A stretch of DNA of 64,000 nucleotides, from positions 203,492 to 267,491 of the forward strand of contig JAJTXY010000005.1 in the NCBI GenBank assembly GCA_021463865.1. Reading direction: 5' to 3'. This document shows positions 54,789 through 63,828 of this stretch, one piece after another. Each line of letters begins with the position of its first letter. The stretch's first letter is position 1. The stretch is from Anaerolineae bacterium (GTDB taxonomy: Bacteria > Chloroflexota > Anaerolineae > Aggregatilineales > J027). A model generated the notes under the pieces. The model was not told the DNA's origin, searched no databases, and saw nothing but the letters and a program-made list of their open reading frames with translations. Both the position numbers and the translations under genes were made by a program.

Positions 54789-55832
54789 TCATTCTTCTTG
54801 CCCGGCCAGATAAAATGAACGAATTGTCTCCACTGACCGATGCCCTAAATATTCCTGCACCTGTTCCGGCGTATAACCTGAATGAATCAGTTGTAATGCT
54901 CGCCAATGTCGGAAATCCTGTGGCGAAATATCTGGCAAACCAAGGGCTTTAGCGGCGCGATGTACGACCCGCCACGCCACAATTCGACTCATGCGACTGC
55001 CTCGATAGCGTGGGTCATGGCTGATAAATAGCGGGATACTGGATCGCCATTCATCATTAGCCTCCCGTGCCTTCAAATAATCATAGATGGCCGGTAGAGT
55101 TGCATGGAGGTGTAAGACATGCTGATGCCCACCTTTGCCCATCACTGTCAATTGCATCGCCTCAGATTTACCTCGACTATTCTTCGAAAAAGTGTCAGCA
55201 TTTAAGCTGAGAATCTCGCTGACACGTCCCCCAGTCTCAGCCAGAGCATGAAGTAAGGCCCGATTACGCAGGCGTTTGGTTTCCCATAATTCCGGGCGAG
55301 ATGGGTCCGTCGCTGCCCGTATCGCGGGGGGCATGGGCTGAGTATCAAAAAACATCACGACGGCATTCAGGTCAGGTACAGGATCAATCTGCTTCTCGCG
55401 CTTGGTCTGATGATCCCGCCAATATTCCCGCAGCACATGGTTGGCATGGTGCAGCCAGTAGGGGTCGGGTAGCCATCGTTGGGCATCCATATATTGGAAC
55501 CAATGCAGCACCCCGGCCACCCGTAATTCTATAGTTGCGCGGGCATAGGGTCGCTTATCACCGGATTGATGACTAGCTGGTGCTTGCAGCCACTTGGCAA
55601 AGTTCAGAAAAATCGGCTGATCGGCTTGACTGAAATCCTCTAGTTCGATTTCTTCAGCAGTGGTAAGGAATGCTTGTTGGATGGGCAGTTGGGGGTCAAA
55701 ATTTCGGTCAGCCAGATATTGAAAAAACAAGTCAATAGACCGTGCATATGCCGAGAGTGTATGCGTAGATCGGAGGTCGGCATGGTTAAGATAGTGACGG
55801 TAGCTTTCGCCGAGGGTGTCTGGCTTCATCAC
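54789..55832 (-). CDS. Tyrosine-type recombinase with altered HxxR box
   Basis: A 347-residue recombinase with an N-terminal core-binding domain (about 1-155). Catalytic residues seen: Arg in TGGRVSEIL, Lys in MGKGGHQH, the second Arg in PQDFRHWR, His in GHRSVETI and Tyr in RSFYLAG. The first His of the HxxR box is replaced by Gln, a substitution tolerated in some family members. The start may be GTG 55832 or ATG 55829, both after AGGGGA. No phage or conjugation genes adjoin it. Confidence 0.85.
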   Translation of the reverse strand: MMKPDTLGESYRHYLNHADLRSTHTLSAYARSIDLFFQYLADRNFDPQLPIQQAFLTTAEEIELEDFSQADQPIFLNFAKWLQAPASHQSGDKRPYARATIELRVAGVLHWFQYMDAQRWLPDPYWLHHANHVLREYWRDHQTKREKQIDPVPDLNAVVMFFDTQPMPPAIRAATDPSRPELWETKRLRNRALLHALAETGGRVSEILSLNADTFSKNSRGKSEAMQLTVMGKGGHQHVLHLHATLPAIYDYLKAREANDEWRSSIPLFISHDPRYRGSRMSRIVAWRVVHRAAKALGLPDISPQDFRHWRALQLIHSGYTPEQVQEYLGHRSVETIRSFYLAGQEE

Positions 55833-55854
55833 AATCGAATCCCCTTGTGCAATC

Positions 55855-56886
55855 TTAAGATGGCAAAGTTCGCGGATTGAGGTTTTCGGGAAGTTGTGTC
55901 CAGTATATCTCTGATCCGAACATGGTATGAACGAAGAGGCGCATGTCAGGTGCGATGGTTAATCCCGCTAGCGGAGCGGAGAGTTCTGACCACAAGACGA
56001 TCTCGACATCTGCGTTAATGCACCCGCCTTTTTCGCGGCAGGTGTCGGGATTCACACGCCCCACAATTCCGCGCGTTCCTAATGAATATGCGAAATATAA
56101 CCAGTTATCCGGGCCAATCACCATCGTCGTCACATTTTGCAATCCACTGACGAGGGGTTTCAAATCCTGTTCGCCGACTGGCACCTCGCTAAGTTCAAAA
56201 TATTCAATCGCCCGCCGCGCACTGCCATTGTTGCCAACATAGACATGCCCACCATCCACCACAATCCCTGTTGGGTTACGGAATCCTGTAGCAACCACGT
56301 TTAATGTGCCATCGCGTTTGATATTGACCACATCATCTGTCGCAAATTGTGTAACATAAAACGAACCATCCTCAGTAGGTGCGAGGCCCCAAGGCGACCC
56401 CAGTCCCTGTTTGACGTTTTCGAGTGCCCGAGGTTCGGTTTGAATATAGGACAAAGCGTTCCGCTGAAAATCTGCGACCCAAATAACAGGCCCTGCCGTC
56501 GTTCCCTCCTCGACATACAAGGTGTGTGTGTTTTGCACGCCTGCGATATAGGTAGTGGTATCACCCGTCGTCGCGTTTAAACGGTATACCGTAAAGTCAC
56601 CCGAACAAGAGGTGTACAAATAACCATCATAGAAGGTAATCCCATTCGGGCGCTGCACATTCCCCGAAAGAATTTTGAGGTCGCTTTGTAGCAGCGGCGT
56701 CATGGTAGCAGCGGCGTTGGGAGTTGGCGTCGGGCCATCCTGCCAAGCAAGGGCAAAATCAGATGGGTTCGATCCAACGGCATCTGCACGATGTGTTGAC
56801 AAAAGAATGCTTCCGACCAAGATTACCAAAACCAAGCCAATTCCAATACTTCCCAGAAAAAACGAGTGGCGTATATTCCGATACAA
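55855..56886 (-). CDS. Exported NHL/SMP-30-like beta-propeller protein
   Basis: About 343 residues. I start it at the TTG 56886 because AGGAGG lies 6 bases upstream; a GTG at 56946 is in frame but has no site. A membrane/signal helix (SIGIGLVLVILVGSILL) leads to a propeller with NGITFYDGYLYTSCSGDFTVYRL, GLGSPWGLAPTEDGSFYVTQF and GFRNPTGIVVDGGHVYVGNNG. The strands fit the ScyD/ScyE-like or NHL type. Enzymatic activity is not predicted. It lies between the recombinase gene and the tRNA, on the minus strand. Confidence 0.8.
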   Translation of the reverse strand: MYRNIRHSFFLGSIGIGLVLVILVGSILLSTHRADAVGSNPSDFALAWQDGPTPTPNAAATMTPLLQSDLKILSGNVQRPNGITFYDGYLYTSCSGDFTVYRLNATTGDTTTYIAGVQNTHTLYVEEGTTAGPVIWVADFQRNALSYIQTEPRALENVKQGLGSPWGLAPTEDGSFYVTQFATDDVVNIKRDGTLNVVATGFRNPTGIVVDGGHVYVGNNGSARRAIEYFELSEVPVGEQDLKPLVSGLQNVTTMVIGPDNWLYFAYSLGTRGIVGRVNPDTCREKGGCINADVEIVLWSELSAPLAGLTIAPDMRLFVHTMFGSEIYWTQLPENLNPRTLPS

Positions 56887-57043
56887 GATGATCCTCCTAA
56901 ACCGTTGTCGGGTTAAAACGAGTTCCACATTTCCGAATACTACCACCGACCCCCTGAGTTAGCCACGTGAAAATATCTACGAGTGGCTGACGTGAATCGG
57001 CATTGACAGACCCCTGTTCGTCAGTATAATTCTCTACCAATCA

Positions 57044-57127
57044 GCCCCGGTGGCGGAATTGGTAGACGCTGCAGGTTGAGGGCCTGTTGACCTCACGGTC
57101 GTGAAGGTTCGAGTCCTTTCCGGGGCA
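57044..57127 (+). tRNA. tRNA-Leu (anticodon GAG)
   Basis: 84 bases folding as a class II tRNA. Acceptor arms GCCCCGG and CCGGGGC with discriminator A pair perfectly. The anticodon stem GCAGG/CCTGT encloses the loop TTGAGGG, giving GAG at positions 34-36. A long variable arm (about TTGACCTCACGGTCGT) and the T-arm GGTTCGAGTCC are visible. The CCA end is not encoded. A terminator follows directly. Confidence 0.96.
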
Positions 57128-57131
57128 CACC

Positions 57132-57162
57132 AACACATGGAAATTTACCCATGTGTTTTTTG
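57132..57162 (+). terminator. Terminator after tRNA-Leu
   Basis: AACACATGG (57132-57140) pairs with CCATGTGTT (57149-57157), then TTTTTG. Nine-bp stem, 8-base loop, classical T-run. It belongs to the tRNA transcript. Confidence 0.8.
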
Positions 57163-57266
57163 TTTGACGATATTTTGCCATTTGCTCCATCAGACTTGCC
57201 CAAAATGTCGCCTCTCAGTAAACTCATTCTATAGTTTGTCTTTGTGACCATCCGAGGGGCCATTAT

Positions 57267-58622
57267 ATGAAACAGCAATCGCGCTCTTTTAAAATGGTAG
57301 TTTTGATTGCTTTATTTTTGATTTCTTTAAGCACCGTCACCACTGTTCGCGCCGAGAACGGTATCCCATTACAAAATCTACACGAGCGACAGGGTGGCGC
57401 CTCTGCAACCGCCAACATTGCCACGAATATTCATGCGGGGCCAAGCACGGCATTTTGGATTGTGGGCACGGTCAACCGATTTGAAACACTGCCCGTGATA
57501 GCCATTAGCCCGGATGGGGCATGGTGGCTGGTAAATGGGCGTTCGGGTCAAGGTTGGGTTGTCGGTACAGCGCTAACGGTGACCAATGGTAGCAGCGTGG
57601 GCGTGCAAGACCCCGGCGCATTTATCAGCGTGACCGCCTCATTACTCAATGTGCGCAGCGGCCCCGGCCCCACCGCCGCGATTCAAGGTCGGCTCTCCGC
57701 AGGTCAGCGTGTTTATTTGATTGGGCAGAGCAACGACGGCACATGGCTCAACATACGCTGGCAATATGGTAACGGTTGGGTACAAGCCCGTTTCACCTCG
57801 GCTGGTGATGCTGCCCCAACTACCGATGCCAGTGGCGCTCCGGTAACAGAACTAAGTGCCTCCGGGGTAGTTAATGCAGGCAGTCTAAACGTCCGTAGCG
57901 GCCCCGGTGTCAATTATGAAATTATCGGCACCGTAGTCGGAGGCGAATTACTCCCCATTATAGGCCGCAGCAGTGACGGTTCATGGTACAACGTGCAGAC
58001 TGTCTTTGGTTCGGGATGGGTATCAGCCCGCTATCTAATTACGCGCAACGAATTTGGCAATGCCCCCGTCACGGAAGATACAGTAGACGAAAATACCTAT
58101 ATCGGGCCAGTAGCGATTGTTAATGCAGGCGCACTCAATATTCGCAGCGGCCCCGGCGCAGGTTATACCATTTTAGGACGAGCCGTTGGTGGCGACCAAT
58201 TTGTCATTCTAGCGCGTGATGCGTCCTTCCTGTGGATTCAAATTGATACCGAATTCGGCGAAGGCTGGGTCAATCGGAATTACATAATCATTCGCGGCGA
58301 TGTCAGCAGCCTACCCATTGCCGACGCGACTACTGCTATTACCGTGCGTGACCCCGCAACTGGGGATACAACCGTCTCAACGCCTACCCTAATCGGCCCG
58401 GTAGCATTTGTGGCGACAGGCGCCCTTAATATTCGCAGCGGCCCCAATATCAGCTTCTCCTCGTTGGGTTCCGTACCTTCAACCACTCGGATGCCGATTA
58501 TTGGTCAAAGCCCAGACCGCCGTTGGTGGAAAGTGGATAGCCCATTTGGTGCCGGCTGGGTCAATAAGAATTACGTGCTGGTCGAAGGTGATGCCGGCAA
58601 TGTTCCAGTCGTCAGCCAATAG
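57267..58622 (+). CDS. Secreted protein with five SH3b domains
   Basis: A 451-residue exported protein. The signal peptide covers about residues 1-29 (VVLIALFLISLSTVTTVRA). Five bacterial SH3 (SH3b) repeats follow, near residues 45-105, 110-172, 200-262, 285-345 and 380-445. Repeats 2-5 share an LN(V/I)RSGP motif and end GWV-x-x-(R/N)-(Y/F). SH3b domains commonly bind wall peptides. The lack of any catalytic domain suggests an adhesive or wall-binding role. The next gene follows after 38 bases with AGGAG, so it is probably the first of a three-gene unit. Confidence 0.88.
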   Translation: MKQQSRSFKMVVLIALFLISLSTVTTVRAENGIPLQNLHERQGGASATANIATNIHAGPSTAFWIVGTVNRFETLPVIAISPDGAWWLVNGRSGQGWVVGTALTVTNGSSVGVQDPGAFISVTASLLNVRSGPGPTAAIQGRLSAGQRVYLIGQSNDGTWLNIRWQYGNGWVQARFTSAGDAAPTTDASGAPVTELSASGVVNAGSLNVRSGPGVNYEIIGTVVGGELLPIIGRSSDGSWYNVQTVFGSGWVSARYLITRNEFGNAPVTEDTVDENTYIGPVAIVNAGALNIRSGPGAGYTILGRAVGGDQFVILARDASFLWIQIDTEFGEGWVNRNYIIIRGDVSSLPIADATTAITVRDPATGDTTVSTPTLIGPVAFVATGALNIRSGPNISFSSLGSVPSTTRMPIIGQSPDRRWWKVDSPFGAGWVNKNYVLVEGDAGNVPVVSQ

Positions 58623-58660
58623 CTGGCCGCAGCGAAATCAACCAAGAGGAGTTATTTTTA

Positions 58661-59689
58661 ATGGCTGACAATCTACAAAAACAACTTGAGCGTATTTATG
58701 CGCTGATCCAACGGGAGCAAACCGATGAGGCAATGCAATTGCTTCGCCCCCTGCTGGAGGAAAACAGTGACAATGCGGACATTTGGTGGTTGATGGCAAA
58801 CGCCGTTGATGACCCCCGCCAAGCCCGCCGTGCGTTGATCAACGTCCTTAAAATCAATCCACGTCATGGCCGCGCCAGAAGCCTACTAGATAAACTTAAT
58901 GAGAGCTTCCCGCCGCGTGATGACGAACTCATGCTGATGATGGAACTTCCTGAAGCAGAAGACCGATTTGCAGTACCTGTCGGTGACAGCGACGAAGACG
59001 AAATCAACTTCGAAGACCCCTTTGCCGAAGGATCCGAGGACATCAGCTTTGATGATGACGAAGACCCCTTTGCCGAACTATTAGAAGAAGGCGGCAAAAA
59101 AGGGAAAAAGGGGAAAAAAGCTAGGGTAGCGGGGGAAAAAAGCCGACGCTCACCTCTACGCACACTTCTGCTGCTGTTGGTCATTGTTTTGCTGGGCGCC
59201 GTCGGATTGTTCATAGCAATGGATGGCGGCGAAGGTGACAAAGGCGAAACGGATGCTGCCGCGATTACCGCTGTGACGGTTGACCAAATCGAATTACAGG
59301 ACATTCTATCGGCTACGTCCACCAGCGTAAACAGTTCCACCAGTCCCAATTTTGGACCAAATAGTGGGGCGGTCTATGCTGACACCAGCATCGGACGCAC
59401 ACTTTTTGTACAGGGGTGTGTCTGTACAACGTCTGATTGTCAGGGGCCACGTCCCGATGACCTCGCATCTTTGGCGTTTGAAGGGATTAATCTGGCGGCC
59501 AGTCGCATCAGCAACGCCCCCGAAAGCATCCGCAACCAAATCCAAGCAGTCGGTGTCAATATCACCAGTTGCGTGATTGGGTCTACGGACACGCTGTATC
59601 GGGCATTTGTTGACCTTGTCACGGTGAATGAATTTACGAGTTCCGGTGATCGAGCCGCTTTCCAAGCCCGGTGGGTGAAGGAAGGGTAA
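58661..59689 (+). CDS. TPR-like protein with single membrane helix
   Basis: A 342-residue protein. N-terminal helical repeats (about residues 1-85) read like a TPR pair (LIQREQTDEAMQLLRPLLEENSDNADIWWLMA). A very acidic region (about 90-145, two copies of an EDPFAE motif) is followed by a Lys-rich run (KKGKKGKK). One membrane helix follows near residues 165-185. The C-terminal part lies outside the cell by the positive-inside rule and has GCVCTTSDC. It is joined on the 3' side to the M1 gene with no gap. No family recognised for the external domain. Confidence 0.7.
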   Translation: MADNLQKQLERIYALIQREQTDEAMQLLRPLLEENSDNADIWWLMANAVDDPRQARRALINVLKINPRHGRARSLLDKLNESFPPRDDELMLMMELPEAEDRFAVPVGDSDEDEINFEDPFAEGSEDISFDDDEDPFAELLEEGGKKGKKGKKARVAGEKSRRSPLRTLLLLLVIVLLGAVGLFIAMDGGEGDKGETDAAAITAVTVDQIELQDILSATSTSVNSSTSPNFGPNSGAVYADTSIGRTLFVQGCVCTTSDCQGPRPDDLASLAFEGINLAASRISNAPESIRNQIQAVGVNITSCVIGSTDTLYRAFVDLVTVNEFTSSGDRAAFQARWVKEG

Positions 59690-62311
59690 GTGCGTCTTTT
59701 CTCGCTGGGTTTGTTGAGTATTGTCATCGTCATCTCAACGTTAACACCTCAACCCGATGAACGAAACAACAACCCCCTTTCCGTTTCTGGTGAGGGGGTT
59801 CATTCACGTCGTCCCCAAACCACGACACAATCAGATTCAGCCGTCGTTCTTACTGATGCGGCGGGTTATTCCTTTGGTGGCACCTATCTTGGCGAAGGTT
59901 TAATACTAACCTCGTGGCAGGCGGTAGCGGGTGAGCGCCTTTTATGGAATGCCGAAGCGGGTATTGCTGCGCAGTTACGCTATCAACTTCCTTCCTATAT
60001 AGAAGATGGCATCACACAAAGTTGGGAGCAGGCTATTGACCTAACCTTATGTCACGCGGGGGAGAATTACCGTGTTGCCTCGACGGTCAATTCCGCGCCT
60101 AGCGAACAGGTCAAATCTGAAAACCTCTGTCTCTCCTATGATCTAACACAGGGTATGACTGTTACCCATCTCGGCAGCGTGACCAGCATCCAAGTTGAAC
60201 GACTGTTATATACAAATCGCACGACGGATATAGCGCTACTAGAAGTGGAAGCCTCGGCGCTTCGTGCGGCGTTTCCCGATCTGACGCCTGTCCGGTTGGA
60301 TGTTCGCCCTTTGCAACTCGGCCAAACGCTGAGTTCGATTCAGAATCGCAATTATTACGAATTTGATTCGCTGTTTACGGTCTTAAATGCCCTTCCTTCT
60401 AATGAGACTCAGCCGCAGCAGGGTGATTTTGACGGTAGCGTCCAGCAAACAGCAGTGATTCCACTGAAACCTGTATTGCCGCAGCGATTAGGCCAAACTC
60501 GCCCGACGATCCTTGTTGGTCAAGGATATTATTCGAGTGATGGTGGTCTTGTGGGCCTCCAGTGGGGTATTTCTTTGGATGGCTACACGATGTTTACCCC
60601 TACCACTGAATGGTATAACCAGTTGTGGCAGGTTAATGAAACCCTGCAAAATGAGCACTTAGAGCAAGCCCTTAATGATGCCCTTGTGCCTGACGCCGTG
60701 CCGGGGCTAAATACCATTGGCGATTCATTTGCAACCGAATTGGGCAATACGGGCTATGATGCCCTCCACTATAATCTCAATCTCACCATTGACCCCTTCA
60801 CCCATGCTGTTCAAGGGACGGCCACTTTACAGATCAAGGCCCTATATCATCACCTCGCCAGTTTCACGCTCGACCTCCGCACAATGGTGGTGGATGACGT
60901 ACAAATTAATGGCGAGTCGGTATCCTTTACCCAATACGAACGAAAATTGCTGATAGAGTTATCCACCCCGGTAGATTACGGCACAATCCTAGATGCCGCT
61001 ATTCACTACAGCGGCGTGCCTGTCCCAACCGACACTCCCTATAGCAATTTTTTCACAGTCGGATTGGAATACGTAGATAATCAACCGCGCATGGCTTTCA
61101 TCAATCAACCCGACGGCGCAAACACGTGGTTTCCGTGCAATGACCATCCGCTGGATCGAGCCACCTATGAATTTCATATCACCGTGCCTTCAACTTTGAT
61201 GGCAGTAGCCAATGGTATCCCCGACGAACCCACTCCATTGGCCGCCACCCAAATGACTTATCATTGGAAAATGGATGTTCCGATGGCAACTAATTTGGCA
61301 GTGGTCGCCGTCGGGGATTACAGCTTGATAATGGATACCAGCGTTGACGACCTGCCGATCCGCAACTATGCCTATGCTGGCACCGAGGACAAAGTCGAAA
61401 CATTGCTCAGTTCGACTGATCTCGCCTTTCGCTATTTACAAGTGATGTTTGGGCCATATCCTTTTGAAAGTTACGGGCATGTGGTGACGCCCTTGCCCAA
61501 CGGTGCCGTCGAAACCCAAACCATGACCATCATGCCGCGTAGCATGGTGCAGGCTGACAGTGAAGAAGCCCTGTTTACATTGGTAGTACATGAACTCGCC
61601 CATCAGTGGTATGGCAACACCGTGACTCTCGGCTCATGGCGAGATATTTGGTTGAATGAAGGTTTTGCAACCTACGCCGAATGGCTGGCGCTCGAACTAC
61701 GCTATGGGTCAGACCGCGCAACCCGTGCCCGATCTGCTCAGGAACGTGCGATCAGAGGCAGTCGCCGCGAAACACCGCTGGCCTATCCTCTCACCAGCCA
61801 GATGTACGACAGCGATAGTTATGTCAAAGGGGCATGGGTGATACACATGCTGCGCGAAGAACTTGGCAACACCGTCTTTTCTGAAGTCTTGCATCAATGG
61901 GCCGTCGAATACGTCAACTACCCGGTCACGACATGGGATTTTTTTCGCCTAGTCGAGCAAGTCAGCGGGCGCGACCTGACCCAATTCCGCCGCCAGTGGC
62001 TAGAAAGTCCCGGCATTCCCCAATATCAACTGGTCTGGACTTATGGCAAACGTGGACTCGAAATCGCGGCCTGTAACCAACGCAACGTGCGGTATGACTT
62101 ACGCCTGCCCGTCGAGGTTCAGGGAACGGGCCTCAATGGTGAAATCACCACCGCAACGATTTACGTGGAACTAGGTTCACCCGCCGTTCAGCAGTTCCCG
62201 CTTGGCTGGACACCCTCGGCCCTAACCGTAGATGTCAACCAGCAGGTCTTGGAAAATGTGACCACCTTTTATACAGAGGGTCAAGCCAGTTGCTTGTTAT
62301 CCACGCCCTAA
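59690..62311 (+). CDS. Exported M1 aminopeptidase with degenerate trypsin-like N-terminus
   Basis: An 873-residue protein with a GTG start directly after the previous stop. An N-terminal membrane/signal helix (LFSLGLLSIVIVISTL) comes first. Residues about 50-310 resemble a trypsin-like domain, but the His position reads SWQAV and the Ser site reads YSSDGG, so it looks inactive. The M1 metallopeptidase domain begins near residue 345. Zinc residues are His634, Glu635, His638 and Glu657 (HELAH then NEGFA). The usual GAMEN motif appears as GAVET. It removes N-terminal residues from peptides outside the cell, by inference from topology. Confidence 0.85.
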   Translation: MRLFSLGLLSIVIVISTLTPQPDERNNNPLSVSGEGVHSRRPQTTTQSDSAVVLTDAAGYSFGGTYLGEGLILTSWQAVAGERLLWNAEAGIAAQLRYQLPSYIEDGITQSWEQAIDLTLCHAGENYRVASTVNSAPSEQVKSENLCLSYDLTQGMTVTHLGSVTSIQVERLLYTNRTTDIALLEVEASALRAAFPDLTPVRLDVRPLQLGQTLSSIQNRNYYEFDSLFTVLNALPSNETQPQQGDFDGSVQQTAVIPLKPVLPQRLGQTRPTILVGQGYYSSDGGLVGLQWGISLDGYTMFTPTTEWYNQLWQVNETLQNEHLEQALNDALVPDAVPGLNTIGDSFATELGNTGYDALHYNLNLTIDPFTHAVQGTATLQIKALYHHLASFTLDLRTMVVDDVQINGESVSFTQYERKLLIELSTPVDYGTILDAAIHYSGVPVPTDTPYSNFFTVGLEYVDNQPRMAFINQPDGANTWFPCNDHPLDRATYEFHITVPSTLMAVANGIPDEPTPLAATQMTYHWKMDVPMATNLAVVAVGDYSLIMDTSVDDLPIRNYAYAGTEDKVETLLSSTDLAFRYLQVMFGPYPFESYGHVVTPLPNGAVETQTMTIMPRSMVQADSEEALFTLVVHELAHQWYGNTVTLGSWRDIWLNEGFATYAEWLALELRYGSDRATRARSAQERAIRGSRRETPLAYPLTSQMYDSDSYVKGAWVIHMLREELGNTVFSEVLHQWAVEYVNYPVTTWDFFRLVEQVSGRDLTQFRRQWLESPGIPQYQLVWTYGKRGLEIAACNQRNVRYDLRLPVEVQGTGLNGEITTATIYVELGSPAVQQFPLGWTPSALTVDVNQQVLENVTTFYTEGQASCLLSTP

Positions 62312-63727
62312 CTAACGTGGTTCAATCACGACAGGTACACCGTCACGGGGGCGCAGAGTAACAAGGGCTTCTGGCTCAACCTTCACCCCCTCCACCAGTT
62401 TAACCCGATAGGACTGAGCCACCGTCGCCAGCACCAGTTGGGCTTCCATCAGCGCAAAATTCATCCCAATACATTGACGTGCCCCTCCGCCAAAGGGAAA
62501 ATAACTGTAATGGGGTCGCCATTGCAGGTTGTCTCCAAGAAAGCGCGTGGGGTCAAAACGCTCAGGATTTTCCCAATAATTCGGGTTACGGTGCATCACA
62601 TACGGACTCAAAATTACGGCACTCCCGGCAGGAATGGGATAACCACCAATTTCATCATCGCCAATGGCCTGACGGCTAATTACCCACGCGGGTGGATATA
62701 GGCGCATGGATTCCTGCAAAACCGCCTGTGTATAAGGCAGCAAATCGTCCACTGTAGGTAATCGCCCCTTAAGAACCTTATCCAATTCGGCATGTAATTG
62801 ATCCGCCGCTGCTGGATTTTCCGATAGCAAATACCACGACCATGCCAGTGCATTCGCCGTCGTTTCATGCCCTGCCAGAAACAGCGTCATTACCTCGTCA
62901 CGCACTTGGCGGTCATTCATGGCTTCACCTGTATCCGCATTCGTCGCCGCCATCAGCATCGTTAGCAAATCGTTCCCATCATCAATCTGGGGATACCGGC
63001 GTCGCTCTCGAATGATGCGATAAACAATCGCATCCAGTTGGCGAATCGCTTTTTTCGCCAGTTGATTTCCCGGTGTAGGCAGTTTTTCCATAAACGGCAG
63101 GCGGGTCGCATTTTTGACGCCAAATCGCAACACAATCTCTATCGCTTCTTGGACGGCGGCCTGTTCTTCTTTGGTGATCGTGGTCGAAAAGAGCGTTTGG
63201 CAGACAATATTCAGCGTCAACCCCATCATTTCTTCCGCCATGGTCAACGGTTGATGAACTTCGATATAGGACTGCCATTGAGTCATCATTTCAAGGGTGC
63301 AGTCGGTCATTATTTGCCCAAACGCCGCAATCCGCTTGCGATGAAAGGCGGGTTGGATCAAGCGCCGTTGCTGTAGCCAGAAATCTCCTTCGCTGGTCAA
63401 CAGTCCTTCACCGAGCAGGATTTTGGAGCGTACCAGCGCCATCCCTTTGCGATAATTGCGGCTGTTGGTCTGAAGCACATGCTGGATATAGTACGGGTCG
63501 TTAAGCAGGAAAATTTCACGCGGGCCAACCCGAAAATGGACAATCTCACCATAGGCGCGGGTAGATGTCTCCAACAGGCCCAAAATGTCGCTGCGGAACT
63601 CCCGTAGATTTCCAATGATCGGCTTTCCACGTGGGCCGGGAGGAATCTTCCGTCTAGAATTGACGGGAAACTGCGAATTGGGTTGATCCGAAAACACGAT
63701 GCTCATCCGACTGTTGCCCTTCACCAA
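62312..63727 (-). CDS. Cytochrome P450
   Basis: A 471-residue haem-thiolate monooxygenase. Seen: PPGPRGKPIIGNL near the start, the oxygen-binding I-helix LAGHETTANAL, the K-helix ExxR in LQESMRLYPP, and the haem loop FPFGGGARQCIGMN with the ligand Cys near residue 418. It resembles the CYP4/CYP102-like class of bacterial fatty-acid or alkane hydroxylases, but class membership is a guess. The start could be TTG 63727 or ATG 63706. No ferredoxin or reductase gene adjoins it. Its stop abuts the M1 stop with no spacer. Confidence 0.93.
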   Translation of the reverse strand: MVKGNSRMSIVFSDQPNSQFPVNSRRKIPPGPRGKPIIGNLREFRSDILGLLETSTRAYGEIVHFRVGPREIFLLNDPYYIQHVLQTNSRNYRKGMALVRSKILLGEGLLTSEGDFWLQQRRLIQPAFHRKRIAAFGQIMTDCTLEMMTQWQSYIEVHQPLTMAEEMMGLTLNIVCQTLFSTTITKEEQAAVQEAIEIVLRFGVKNATRLPFMEKLPTPGNQLAKKAIRQLDAIVYRIIRERRRYPQIDDGNDLLTMLMAATNADTGEAMNDRQVRDEVMTLFLAGHETTANALAWSWYLLSENPAAADQLHAELDKVLKGRLPTVDDLLPYTQAVLQESMRLYPPAWVISRQAIGDDEIGGYPIPAGSAVILSPYVMHRNPNYWENPERFDPTRFLGDNLQWRPHYSYFPFGGGARQCIGMNFALMEAQLVLATVAQSYRVKLVEGVKVEPEALVTLRPRDGVPVVIEPR

Positions 63728-63828
63728 ACACCTTCAACCTATCATCTTGACAGATAGCTGTGAACAGGGGATTGTGGGGTTGTAAACAATTTGCAAAATC
63801 GAAGCTCTTTATTCAACCGGAGGAATAG

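Noticed and set aside
54789..57127. Integrative element attached to tRNA-Leu
   Set aside because: Recombinase is near the tRNA but separated by an ordinary gene, and no direct repeat of the tRNA 3' end or cargo genes could be found in the window.
57640..58460. Recurring CGCAGCGGCCCCGG-like DNA repeats
   Set aside because: These are the codons of the conserved RSGP motif in successive SH3b domains, not a mobile or CRISPR repeat.
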